Positions 31,854 to 38,269 of a stretch of DNA of 41,583 nt are shown here, piece by piece (the stretch's first letter is position 1; every line of letters starts with the position of its first letter). The notes under the pieces were generated by a model. It was not told where the DNA came from and searched no databases. It saw only the letters and a list, made by a program, of their open reading frames with translations. The DNA comes from BTQM01 sp036985875. GTDB lineage: Bacteria > Patescibacteriota > Minisyncoccia > Phycocordibacterales > UBA1539. The DNA lies in NCBI GenBank assembly GCA_036985875.1, contig BTQM01000001.1:1-41583 (forward strand), in the 5' to 3' direction. A program made the position numbers and the translations under genes.

Positions 31854-32633
31854 TTATACGTCAAATACGGCAACTATAGCTTTGTGGTCGCTCACTCCCT
31901 CAATGGTTTCCACTGTGTCAACCCGTACATCAGGGCTTGTCATTATCGTGTCTACCACCAGACGTAGACCTTTGTGGCGATGAAGATTCGGGTCAATAGT
32001 TGAGTCAATATTTTTTGGTATCACGTCAACTAATTCATGTGCCAATGCATCGTACATATATTCTCCTCTGGGGTTATTAAGATCAGCGGTAAAGATTAAA
32101 GGATATGGAAGTTTTCTGATTATGGAGATGAAACGATCAAACAGTATTCGCGTGTGATTTATTTCCCTTACGTCACTCGTTTCATCAAAGGAATGATCTT
32201 TATAGCCGGGTGTTGAATGGTCGGTAACAGGGAAATGTGTTGTCGCGATGGTTAGCTTCTCTTTATTGACCTCTATAGTAGCTGTGAGTACTGAACTATG
32301 AGACAAGAAGCGTTCCTTCGGGCGGTTTCCATCCGCGGTTTTTTCCTCAGGTGCCGGCATATCATCAGAGGGATCGTCGTCATACCGCAGGTCAGATGAA
32401 TCCAAAATGGGGATTTTGGAGAGAATAGCAGTTCCTTCTGTGTCGCCGTCCTCTGTAGACACTAAAGGAGAGTACACAAATTCGTACCGGAGATCATCGG
32501 CAAGGTTTTTCGCATCACTTTCATTGATCTCTACGAAACAAGCCACATCTGGTTTTTGTGTTTTCATGAGATTGCGCACTGCTTTCAGATGTTTCTGTTT
32601 CTCAATATTAAGATGGAGAACTTTTATACTCAT
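31854..32633 (-). CDS. Endonuclease/exonuclease/phosphatase (EEP) family protein
   Basis: Metal-dependent phosphodiesterase fold (DNase I/ExoIII type), 259 residues. Motifs: VLHLNIEKQ (Asn), DVACFVEINESDA (catalytic Glu), IATTHFPVTDH (His/Tyr-type region), FTADLNNPRGE (D-x-N) and GVSDHKAIVAVFDV (SDH) at the C-terminus. No signal peptide is present. An acidic insertion DDDPSDDMPAPEEKTADG lies mid-protein. Substrate may be DNA, RNA or a phospholipid head group. It is on the minus strand 22 nt after the AbrB-like gene, so possibly co-transcribed with it. Confidence 0.88.
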   Translation of the reverse strand: MSIKVLHLNIEKQKHLKAVRNLMKTQKPDVACFVEINESDAKNLADDLRYEFVYSPLVSTEDGDTEGTAILSKIPILDSSDLRYDDDPSDDMPAPEEKTADGNRPKERFLSHSSVLTATIEVNKEKLTIATTHFPVTDHSTPGYKDHSFDETSDVREINHTRILFDRFISIIRKLPYPLIFTADLNNPRGEYMYDALAHELVDVIPKNIDSTIDPNLHRHKGLRLVVDTIMTSPDVRVDTVETIEGVSDHKAIVAVFDV

Positions 32634-32655
32634 GGAATAAAGAGGTTAGGAGCCT

Positions 32656-32823
32656 TTATTTTTTCTTCCAATCTTTAATTGCGATGGAAGGAGTCCTGCC
32701 GCCGAACGTGAGTTCAAGTTTTTGGCGCTTGCGCCAGCCGAATTTTTTAATCAATTCCTTCGGAATAGTGACAGCATAGCTGTGAGTGCTCACTTTTCGC
32801 AATTTCATAATAAATTTTTTCAT
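32656..32823 (-). CDS. AbrB/SpoVT-type DNA-binding protein, 55 residues
   Basis: Short swapped-hairpin AbrB domain. The peptide has LRKVSTHSYAVTIPKELIKK followed by FGWRKRQKLELTF, the exact pattern of AbrB/MazE-type DNA-binding proteins (VTIPKE...GW..G..L). A GAGGACACC segment provides the ribosome binding site before ATG 32823; an extended -10 (TGGTACAAT, 32842-32834) lies just upstream. No toxin gene is adjacent, so this is an orphan regulator rather than an antitoxin. A triple repeat of CGTAATTACG-like units immediately upstream is a candidate operator. Confidence 0.85.
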   Translation of the reverse strand: MKKFIMKLRKVSTHSYAVTIPKELIKKFGWRKRQKLELTFGGRTPSIAIKDWKKK

Positions 32824-32849
32824 GGTGTCCTCATTGTACCATGAAAGTC

Positions 32850-32886
32850 ACGTAATTACGGACGTAATTATGACCGTAATTACGTG
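32850..32886 (-). promoter_or_regulatory. Triple palindromic repeat upstream of the AbrB-like gene
   Basis: Three units at 12-bp spacing: CGTAATTACG (32851-32860), ACGTAATTATG (32862-32872) and CCGTAATTACG (32874-32884). The outer units form a 13-bp inverted repeat. It covers the -35 region of the AbrB-like gene and includes the stop codon of the amidase gene. Likely a multi-site operator, possibly for autoregulation. Confidence 0.7.
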
Positions 32887-33527
32887 AGTGGTTCGGGGGC
32901 AAAAGAGGGAGACCTAAAAAAGGTACCTGACCCCTTTTCTTTTTTCTGCTTTCCAATTTTCTGCTTTTTTATCTTGTCCCATGGGAAAGCAGGGCCTGGG
33001 TCTTTCTTTCTACCAGGAGAGATGTGTTCATGCCCCACTACGTTTTCTAAAGTTATTTCAGGGAAGGATTCTAGTATAAATTTACTGAGTTCAATAACAG
33101 CATCAATTTGTTTAAGGGGATAAGATTCCCAAAAATTACCCAAACTATCTTCAAATACATCCTGACCATTAAATATCGTATTGTAATTATTAGGCCAACA
33201 ATAATAAACATCCCCTTTCTTTTTTAAAGGCCCCCAGTTGCTAATTTCAATACCAACTGAGAAAAAGTTAACCCATTTTTCTTCTTTCCAAACAGAATTG
33301 CCCGCATGATAAGCTATATCATCAAGCTTAACCATCTGAATGATTTTTCCATCTCTTCCGACAACAAAATGAGCGGACACCTCGACATTGGGTTGTTGAA
33401 AATATCTAACAACTTGGTCTGTATTTCCCCCCGCAGTGTAATGCATAACTAAAACAGTACAAGGTTTTTTCCTGCCCGTTCTTTTGTTGGGGCTCTCTTT
33501 GTATTCCCACGATGGATTTATTTTCAT
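32880..33527 (-). CDS. N-acetylmuramoyl-L-alanine amidase (Amidase_2/AmpD type)
   Basis: Peptidoglycan amidase of 215 residues. Zinc ligands and catalytic motifs: CTVLVMHYTAGG (first His), SAHFVVGRDGKIIQMV, IAYHAGNSVW (second His region), and VGHEHISPGRKKDPGPAFPW (third ligand and Lys/Asp). I set the start at 33527 because TATACT ends 8 nt upstream; an open frame runs 27 codons further without support. No signal peptide, so it may act on cytosolic muropeptides or be exported another way. The C-terminal 20 residues (after IGKQKKEKG) are translated from a GGGGTCAGGTACC-type repeat and end inside the AbrB operator, so the tail is probably not ancestral. Confidence 0.9.
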   Translation of the reverse strand: MKINPSWEYKESPNKRTGRKKPCTVLVMHYTAGGNTDQVVRYFQQPNVEVSAHFVVGRDGKIIQMVKLDDIAYHAGNSVWKEEKWVNFFSVGIEISNWGPLKKKGDVYYCWPNNYNTIFNGQDVFEDSLGNFWESYPLKQIDAVIELSKFILESFPEITLENVVGHEHISPGRKKDPGPAFPWDKIKKQKIGKQKKEKGSGTFFRSPSFAPEPLT

Positions 33528-33535
33528 ATATCCAG

Positions 33536-33541
33536 AGTATA
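33536..33541 (-). promoter_or_regulatory. -10 box of the amidase gene
   Basis: TATACT on the minus strand, preceded by TTGG, 8 nt before ATG 33527; implies a leaderless or nearly leaderless mRNA and decides the start. Confidence 0.6.
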
Positions 33542-33614
33542 CCAAAAATTCTATCTTTAATGATGATGTAAGATAACCCACCCCTTGACGGGGCGCGCTT
33601 GTCATCATATAGGG

Positions 33615-33667
33615 GGAGCCAATAAGAAAGCCCCCCTCTTTTTGAGGGGGACTTTCTTATTGGCTCC
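33615..33667 (-). terminator. 24-bp hairpin overlapping the tRNA-Asn 3' end; probable terminator
   Basis: Arms 33615-33638 and 33644-33667 pair over 24 bp with one mismatch and a TTTTT loop. The tRNA-proximal arm contains the last seven nucleotides of tRNA-Asn including CCA. A shorter form (CCCCCTC-AAAAA-GAGGGGG followed by GCTTTCTTATT) can act as an intrinsic terminator on the minus strand. Confidence 0.7.
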
Positions 33668-33736
33668 GCGGACAGGACTCGAACCTGTGACATCCTCGTT
33701 AACAGCGAGGCGCTCTACCAACTGAGCTACCGCGGA
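33661..33736 (-). tRNA. tRNA-Asn (anticodon GTT)
   Basis: 76-nt cloverleaf with all arms. The acceptor stem pairs TCCGCGG with CCGCGGA, discriminator G, and CCA is encoded (33663-33661). The anticodon stem CCTCG/CGAGG holds loop CTGTTAA, so the anticodon is GTT (Asn). The D-loop AGTTGGTA and T-arm ACAGG-TTCGAGT-CCTGT are standard. It is a single tRNA with its own promoter. Confidence 0.97.
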
Positions 33737-33766
33737 ATGTGTTGTTTTCAATATGCCAACGCATGT

Positions 33767-33795
33767 ATGGTATCAAAAGTATGCGCAAAATGCAA
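33767..33795 (-). promoter_or_regulatory. Promoter of tRNA-Asn
   Basis: TTGCAT (33795-33790) and TACCAT (33772-33767) with a 17-bp spacer on the minus strand, about 30 nt upstream of the tRNA 5' end. Confidence 0.6.
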
Positions 33796-33844
33796 AGTGG
33801 GGAACGACCTTCTTCCGTGACCGACATGTTATACTTTGCCCATC

Positions 33845-34069
33845 ATGTATATCAAAGTACGGGTGGTTTCTTCGTCAAAAAAGGAACGGATCATGAAAAC
33901 GTCCGATGACGAGTTTGCTGTATACGTCAGGGAGCCGGCGGAGAGAAATCTTGCCAACAAGAGAGTGGTTCGGATGATCGCCGATCATTTCAAGGTTCCT
34001 GCGAGGGGTGTACGGATCGTGACGGGGCATCGTTCGCCGGGGAAAATCCTAGTGGTGGAGAAAGACTGA
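33845..34069 (+). CDS. yggU: DUF167 / YggU family protein
   Basis: Small conserved protein of 74 residues. The pattern YIKVRVVSSSKKE, FAVYVREPAERNLANKRVVRMIADHF, VPARGVRIVTGHRSPGKILVV is the DUF167 fold: early strand, the P-A-x-x-x-x-A-N motif, then the GxxSxxK motif. Biochemical function is unknown. TATACT at 33830-33835 is 9 nt upstream of the chosen ATG; a TTG three codons earlier lies too close to the promoter. Followed by a perfect bidirectional terminator shared with malate dehydrogenase. Confidence 0.9.
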   Translation: MYIKVRVVSSSKKERIMKTSDDEFAVYVREPAERNLANKRVVRMIADHFKVPARGVRIVTGHRSPGKILVVEKD

Positions 34070-34105
34070 GAACCTGTTTACGCTCGGATAGACAAACAAT
34101 GAATT

Positions 34106-34146
34106 AAAAATCCGCATTGCCTATAATATAGGCAATGCGGATCGTT
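34106..34146. terminator. Bidirectional terminator between yggU and mdh
   Basis: A perfect 15-bp stem (34110-34124 with 34128-34142) and a 3-nt loop. The minus strand continues TTTTTAATTC and the plus strand CGTTTTC, serving two convergent genes. Confidence 0.9.
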
Positions 34147-34147
34147 T

Positions 34148-35146
34148 TCAGTCAGAGAGCAGGCCGAGTGCTTCGGCCTCTTTCTTTTCTTCAAGAAGCT
34201 CGTCTAGTGTTGCACGCAGGCGCTCTTTGGTAAATGCGTCCTGCACGATTCCCTGGACGATGCGGCAATTTCCCTTGCTGTCGGAGACGAGCGGGAAAGA
34301 AAAAACGACGTCTTTCGGAATGCCGTAACTCCCGTCGGAGAGTATCCCTGCGGAGAACCATTCTCCGTCGGGCGTTGGCGTTATAATGTGCTTTATATGA
34401 TCCGCTATCGCTTTTGCTGCAGATAGAGCCGATGAATGGCCGGACGTATCGATCACCCTTTTCCCGCGTTCCTGCACCAGCTCAACGAACTCTCCCCGTA
34501 GCCAGCCTGTGTCTATCATCCCTGAAACAAGCTCCCCGTCTATGCGTGCGTGGCTTGCATCGGGATGCATGGTGGGGCTGTGGTTGCCCCATATCGCGAC
34601 ATTGGTTACGCGATGTGCTTCTTCCGCGGAAAGCCCTGCTTTTTTCGCAAGCTGTGCCCGAGCGCGCGTTTCATCGAGCGACGTCATTGCCGCGAAGCGT
34701 TCGACAGGAATCTCGCCCGCTGCAGTGGATGCGATAAGGCAGTTGGTGTTCGCCGGATTTGCGACAACAAGGATGCGCACGTCTTGCGCGGCCTTTACCA
34801 GCGCCTTGCCGTGCTCCTTTGCAATGTCTCCATTTACCTTGAGCAAGTCGCTTCTTTGCATGCCTTTGGTTCGCGGCTTGCCCGCGAGAAAGATCACCCA
34901 ATGTACCCCATTGAAAATGGCGCGTGGGTCATCGCCGATGACAGTGCTTTCAAGAAGAGGGAAGGCGGAATCCTCAAGCTCCATTACGGTACCTTCAAGT
35001 CTTTTCATGCCTCGTGGCATTTCAAGGAGATGTAGCGCGATGCGCCTTTCTTTCCCAAAAACTTCCCCCGAGAGAAGGTGCGGGAGCAGTGCGGACGCGA
35101 TCTGTCCTCCTGCGCCTGTTATGGCAACGCGAATCGTCTCTTTCAT
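34148..35146 (-). CDS. mdh: Malate dehydrogenase (cytosolic-type)
   Basis: NAD-dependent interconversion of malate and oxaloacetate. Rossmann motif AITGAGGQIASALLPHL, then VMELEDSAFPLL, VVANPANTNCLIA, the substrate-binding SLDETRARAQLA and the catalytic IWGNHSPTMHPD (His) are all present. The catalytic substrate Arg region appears in FLAGKPRTKGMQRSDLL. This belongs to the cytosolic MDH branch, 332 residues. A TAGGAGA ribosome binding site precedes the ATG. No other TCA-cycle gene is in the window; in a reduced genome the enzyme probably balances redox or anaplerotic pools. Confidence 0.93.
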   Translation of the reverse strand: MKETIRVAITGAGGQIASALLPHLLSGEVFGKERRIALHLLEMPRGMKRLEGTVMELEDSAFPLLESTVIGDDPRAIFNGVHWVIFLAGKPRTKGMQRSDLLKVNGDIAKEHGKALVKAAQDVRILVVANPANTNCLIASTAAGEIPVERFAAMTSLDETRARAQLAKKAGLSAEEAHRVTNVAIWGNHSPTMHPDASHARIDGELVSGMIDTGWLRGEFVELVQERGKRVIDTSGHSSALSAAKAIADHIKHIITPTPDGEWFSAGILSDGSYGIPKDVVFSFPLVSDSKGNCRIVQGIVQDAFTKERLRATLDELLEEKKEAEALGLLSD

Positions 35147-35341
35147 GTCGGTTCTCCTACTATTGCGATTGTGTTGTAATCTGCCTTTGTACTATCATAG
35201 AAAGACGAGGCTTGCAACATTGTCGCATGTGTCAATGTGTGAAAGCCGTACCGTGCTAGCACTATTGTGGTGAGAGTGTAATGTCTTAGGTCAAATGTGC
35301 GTGTGGATAAAGAATAGGTAGTGCGGCGATACGCATTTTGG

Positions 35342-35347
35342 TATAAT
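35342..35347 (+). promoter_or_regulatory. -10 box of hpf; leaderless start
   Basis: Perfect TATAAT ending 7 nt before ATG 35355, so the transcript should begin at or next to the start codon. Confidence 0.7.
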
Positions 35348-35354
35348 TGGGGTG

Positions 35355-35726
35355 ATGAAAAATATTAACGTAAAAGCGACAAATATAGAGCTTACTCCCG
35401 CTATTTCGGCATATGTGGAGGAGAGGGTGAAAGCGTTGGATAAATTTATTGTTGCCAAGGACCCAGACAGTGTCTTGGCAAACGTGGAAGTAGGGAAGGT
35501 CACTCAACATCACCGCTCCGGCGATATTTTTCGCGCGGAGATCAATCTGCACATCGGAGGGGAATACTTCAGAGCCGTTTCTGAGAAAGACGATTTATAT
35601 GCTGCGATCGATGAAATGAGGGACGAAATTGTGAGGGAAATAACATCATACAAAAAGAAAAAAAGAGATTTGCTTAGGAAAGGAAGTGCGAAGATCAAAA
35701 AATTATTAAAAGGTATTAGAAAATAA
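35355..35726 (+). CDS. hpf: Ribosome hibernation promoting factor (HPF/YfiA, short form)
   Basis: Binds the small ribosomal subunit and silences ribosomes in slow growth. The beta-alpha-beta-beta-beta-alpha fold is recognisable: INVKATNIELTPAISAYVEERVKALDKF, VANVEV-like ANVEVGKVTQHHRSGDIFRAEINLHIGG, FRAVSEKDDLYAAIDEMRDEIVREI, and a Lys-rich tail. The length of 123 residues lacks the dimerisation domain of long HPF, so 100S dimer formation would need a partner. ATG 35355 is preferred over GTG 35352 because of promoter spacing. The cyclophilin gene starts 9 nt after it. Confidence 0.93.
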   Translation: MKNINVKATNIELTPAISAYVEERVKALDKFIVAKDPDSVLANVEVGKVTQHHRSGDIFRAEINLHIGGEYFRAVSEKDDLYAAIDEMRDEIVREITSYKKKKRDLLRKGSAKIKKLLKGIRK

Positions 35727-35735
35727 ACAGACACC

Positions 35736-36359
35736 GTGGGAGGATCATTAAACAAAATTTATTGGGTTATTTTCATCGCGGCGTTGATTGGAACAACGTT
35801 TTCCCTATTGGATATTATAAATAACATGAACATCGAAAACCCTATTAGCAATAGCAGCAGTGCGGCAAGCACAAAAGAGATAGCGATCATCACCACCGGC
35901 TTGGGTGTGATCGAAGTTGAGCTGTTGCGCGACAAAGCTCCCAAGACTGTGGACAATTTTATAACTCTCGCGCAAAAAGGATTTTACGACGGCACGAAGT
36001 TTCACCGCGTGATCAAGGACTTCATGATACAGGGAGGGGACCCGCTTTCAAAGGACGATGCGCTTAAAGACCGGTGGGGGACCGGCGGTCCGGGATATGC
36101 GTTTGAAGACGAGTCCAACGATGAGAAAGTTGTGCGTGGCGCCCTAGCGATGGCAAACGCGGGTCCGGACACCAACGGAAGCCAGTTTTTTATTGTGACG
36201 ATCAAGTCGGCGCCGTGGCTTGACGGCAAGCATACTGTGTTCGGAAAAGTCTTGTCGGGGATGGATGTTGTGGACGCGATCGAAAGTGTGAAAACAGAAG
36301 GACCGGATAGACCTGTGGAGCCGGTGGTGATAGAGAGCGTGACCATAAAATTAAAATAA
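35736..36359 (+). CDS. Membrane-anchored cyclophilin-type peptidyl-prolyl isomerase
   Basis: Protein-folding enzyme, 207 residues. An N-terminal membrane anchor (about 8-25, YWVIFIAALIGTTFSLL) is followed by a Ser/Asn-rich linker, so the catalytic domain is extracytoplasmic. The cyclophilin domain has TVDNFITLAQKGFYDGTKFHRVIKDFMIQGGDP (with FHRVI and the catalytic Arg), GALAMANAGPDTNGSQFFIVT and WLDGKHTVFGKVLSGMDVVDAI. The start is a GTG at 35736, 9 nt after the hpf stop; no better ATG precedes the membrane segment. Likely co-transcribed with hpf. Confidence 0.92.
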   Translation: MGGSLNKIYWVIFIAALIGTTFSLLDIINNMNIENPISNSSSAASTKEIAIITTGLGVIEVELLRDKAPKTVDNFITLAQKGFYDGTKFHRVIKDFMIQGGDPLSKDDALKDRWGTGGPGYAFEDESNDEKVVRGALAMANAGPDTNGSQFFIVTIKSAPWLDGKHTVFGKVLSGMDVVDAIESVKTEGPDRPVEPVVIESVTIKLK

Positions 36360-36397
36360 TTTTCTCTAAATTGTACCATGGTATCAAAAAGAGAAAA
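36360..36397. repeat. 38-bp imperfect palindrome at the start of the PaaX/Cas2-like gene
   Basis: The first 24 nt (TTTTCTCTAAATTG then TACCATGGTA) are identical to 36967-36990, and 33 of 38 positions match the perfect copy downstream of the gene. The first possible start codon (36378) lies at the centre. Probable operator overlapping the promoter. Confidence 0.85.
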
Positions 36398-36962
36398 AAA
36401 TATGCGCAAAAAAGACATGCTGGATATCAGCACACCAAAAGATGTTCTTATCACACTTGCAATGATCGGCGGCGCTGCGGCAGCGGTTGCCGTGACACCC
36501 GCAATCCTTGCACCTGCGGTTTTAATAAAAGTGATGCAAGACAAGAAAAAGCGCGCGAAATACGTAAAATCCGCGCATTATTTGAAAAGCAAAGGGCTGG
36601 CGCGCTTTTTGCCGGAACAGCGGAAAATAACACTTACCCGAAAAGGGACAGAGAAGGCACTTCTGCATTCATTGAAAAAACGCGCCGCCTTGAGCCAAAA
36701 GCGAAAATGGGACAAGGAATGGCGTGTTCTTATTTATGACATCGAGGCTTCAGAGCGCGCCAAGCGGAATGCAATTCGCCACATGATACAGCGCATGGGG
36801 ATGGTGCCACTTCAGAAAAGCGTGTGGGTATACCCCTTTGACTGCGAGGAAGAAATAAAATTGCTCAGAGAATGCTTTCATCTTGATGATCACCGCCTTC
36901 GTCTCCTGTACGTACGCAAACTCGGCAACGACAATGCCTTGAAAAGACATTTCAAACTATAA
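36378..36962 (+). CDS. PaaX/Cas2-like transcriptional regulator
   Basis: A 194-residue protein. The N-terminal part has a helical, hydrophobic stretch (about 21-50, VLITLAMIGGAAAAVAVTPAIL), then a winged-helix-like segment YLKSKGLARFLPEQRKITLTRKGTEKAL. The C-terminal domain (about 108-190) follows the PaaX C-terminal/Cas2 fold: WDKEWRVLIYDIEASERAKRNAIRHMI, GMVPLQKSVWVYPFDCEEE and RLLYVRKLG. No CRISPR array or other cas gene is near, so it is a regulator rather than a Cas2 adaptation protein. The start may instead be ATG 36402 (MRKKDMLD), which leaves the palindrome fully upstream. Two related 38-bp palindromes bracket the gene, suggesting autoregulation. Confidence 0.8.
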   Translation: MVSKREKNMRKKDMLDISTPKDVLITLAMIGGAAAAVAVTPAILAPAVLIKVMQDKKKRAKYVKSAHYLKSKGLARFLPEQRKITLTRKGTEKALLHSLKKRAALSQKRKWDKEWRVLIYDIEASERAKRNAIRHMIQRMGMVPLQKSVWVYPFDCEEEIKLLRECFHLDDHRLRLLYVRKLGNDNALKRHFKL

Positions 36963-36966
36963 CCCC

Positions 36967-37004
36967 TTTTCTCTAAATTGTACCATGGTACAATTTAGAG
37001 AAAA
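36967..37004. repeat. 38-bp perfect palindrome after the PaaX/Cas2-like gene
   Basis: Two perfect 19-nt arms (36967-36985, 36986-37004) without a loop, centred on CCATGG within TTGTACCATGGTACAA. It begins 4 nt after the stop codon. Each strand carries an extended -10-like TGGTACAAT, so it might be an operator-promoter. Confidence 0.92.
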
Positions 37005-37049
37005 AGAGGCGAATGAGTTACACAAGAAATGATTTTGAGGTAAACAAAT

Positions 37050-37075
37050 AGCCGCCCTAGTATGGACGGCTTTTT
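37050..37075 (+). terminator. Intrinsic terminator downstream of the PaaX/Cas2-like gene
   Basis: A 7-bp stem with one mismatch (37051-37057 with 37064-37070) followed by TTTTT. A 12-codon reading frame (37013-37051) between palindrome and terminator is too short to call. Confidence 0.7.
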
Positions 37076-37094
37076 GAATATATGTCGGACTGCT

Positions 37095-37364
37095 TTAGAA
37101 AACCCTGTGTCCGAATTTTCCGTTCATAAACTCATTGTATACGATACCAACAAGAAGATAGGCTCCGACACCGCACATTACTGCAAGCCACGACCACCCT
37201 ATTGCCACCGGAATAATGAGAAAGGGAACAGTGAGCGCCGTAAGGCCTATTGCGATAAATACGATAGTCATACCTTGGCAGTATTCTCCTGAATCATCCA
37301 CCTCAGCAAACGCCAAGATAAACCAAACGATCCAACGTCGCACGAAAGAATAAGTTTTTTTCAT
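37095..37364 (-). CDS. Small membrane protein, 89 residues, two or three helices
   Basis: Unassigned membrane protein. Hydrophobic segments lie at about 10-20, 31-55 and 58-74 (MTIVFIAIGLTALTVPFLIIPVAIGW and WLAVMCGVGAYLLVGIVY), with a basic N-terminus and a basic C-terminal tail (GKFGHRVF). A strong AGGAGAGGAG ribosome binding site precedes the ATG. It stands alone between the PaaX-like gene (convergent) and fmt. Function unknown. Confidence 0.72.
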   Translation of the reverse strand: MKKTYSFVRRWIVWFILAFAEVDDSGEYCQGMTIVFIAIGLTALTVPFLIIPVAIGWSWLAVMCGVGAYLLVGIVYNEFMNGKFGHRVF

Positions 37365-37412
37365 AACGAAACTCCTCTCCTGTCCTGCACTTTGATACTG
37401 AATATGTATATA

Positions 37413-38264
37413 TCATAGAAGAGATTTTCTGTACACCACCTCCTTCTTTCCCTCCGGAATTACTTTTTTTATTATGAATTCACCGTCTTTGAACTCCGCG
37501 TCGGTGATCTTGACGCGTGCTCCATTTTCGGTGAAAAAATAAGTTCCTGGCCAGCCGCGGTATGCGCGAAATTTACGCCAGTTTGTTTTGGGGTCGTCAG
37601 AGAGGTCAATGAGTCCGTCCCCTTTTACGATCTTTTTGGTATAGGTCGCCAGCGCATGATCCTGTGGAGTAGCTTTAATTTCTCCGTCAATCAATTTGGG
37701 AATGATATCGGCAAGTAATTGCCCACCCAAGCGGAAAAGTTTTTCACCCAACTCCTCCTTGTTTTGGTCTCCGATCGTAAGTGTCCGGCTTTCCAGTATC
37801 GGCCCGTGGTCCATCTCTTCGTCAACGAGCATGATGGCAATACCCGTCTCTTCATCGCCGGAGAGAATAGCTGATTCAATAGGGGATGGACCTCGATATT
37901 TTGGAAGGAGAGACGGATGTACATTGAGCGTTCCATGCTCCGGAATGTCCAGAATTTCTTTCGGAAGTATTTTCCCGTATGCCGCAACGATGAACAACTT
38001 GTAACTTGCAACCTGTAACTTGTAACGAAATTCATCGTCAAGTTTTTCAGGCTGCAGGACTGGGATGCTGTGTTTTTCCGCCCATACTTTCACCGGCGGG
38101 GGGGTGAGCGTGAGTTTTCGCCCCGCAGGGCGATCCGGCGCGGTAACCACCAAAGAGGGCACCAGTCCAATGTTTTCTAGTTCTTCCAAGACATACACCG
38201 CAAATTGCGGCGTGCCGAAGAAAACAATGTTGTGTTGTGTGCGGTGTGCGGCAGCCATGTGCAT
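37413..38264 (-). CDS. fmt: Methionyl-tRNA formyltransferase
   Basis: Formylates initiator Met-tRNA using 10-formyl-tetrahydrofolate. The formyltransferase domain has NIVFFGTPQFAVYVLEEL, VTAPDRPAGRKLTLTPPPVK, the catalytic NVHPSLLPKYRGPSPIESAILSGDEETGIAIM (with Asn/His) and MDHGPIL. The C-terminal domain includes FRAYRGWPGTYFF. Length of 283 is slightly short. The segment RYKLQVASYKL (about residues 80-90), just before FIVAAYGKILP, is translated from an inserted repeat (37996-38026) and replaces the usual helix end. It follows def after 5 nt, the standard def-fmt pairing. Confidence 0.95.
   Translation of the reverse strand: MHMAAAHRTQHNIVFFGTPQFAVYVLEELENIGLVPSLVVTAPDRPAGRKLTLTPPPVKVWAEKHSIPVLQPEKLDDEFRYKLQVASYKLFIVAAYGKILPKEILDIPEHGTLNVHPSLLPKYRGPSPIESAILSGDEETGIAIMLVDEEMDHGPILESRTLTIGDQNKEELGEKLFRLGGQLLADIIPKLIDGEIKATPQDHALATYTKKIVKGDGLIDLSDDPKTNWRKFRAYRGWPGTYFFTENGARVKITDAEFKDGEFIIKKVIPEGKKEVVYRKSLL
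37996..38026. repeat. Direct/inverted AACTTGTAAC repeat cluster inside fmt
   Basis: Alternating units AACTTGTAAC, TTGCAACCTG and TAACTTGTAAC, a mix of direct and near-inverted copies of a 7-8 nt word. It lies in frame within fmt and adds about ten residues. Confidence 0.75.
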
Positions 38265-38269
38265 ATAAA

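Noticed and set aside
34509..35273. 254-residue plus-strand frame opposite mdh
   Set aside because: Antisense of a clear malate dehydrogenase; Ser/Arg/Cys-rich composition typical of shadow frames.
36378..36962. Possible CRISPR Cas2 gene
   Set aside because: No CRISPR repeats or cas genes nearby; the N-terminal winged-helix-like part and the palindromes fit a PaaX-type regulator.
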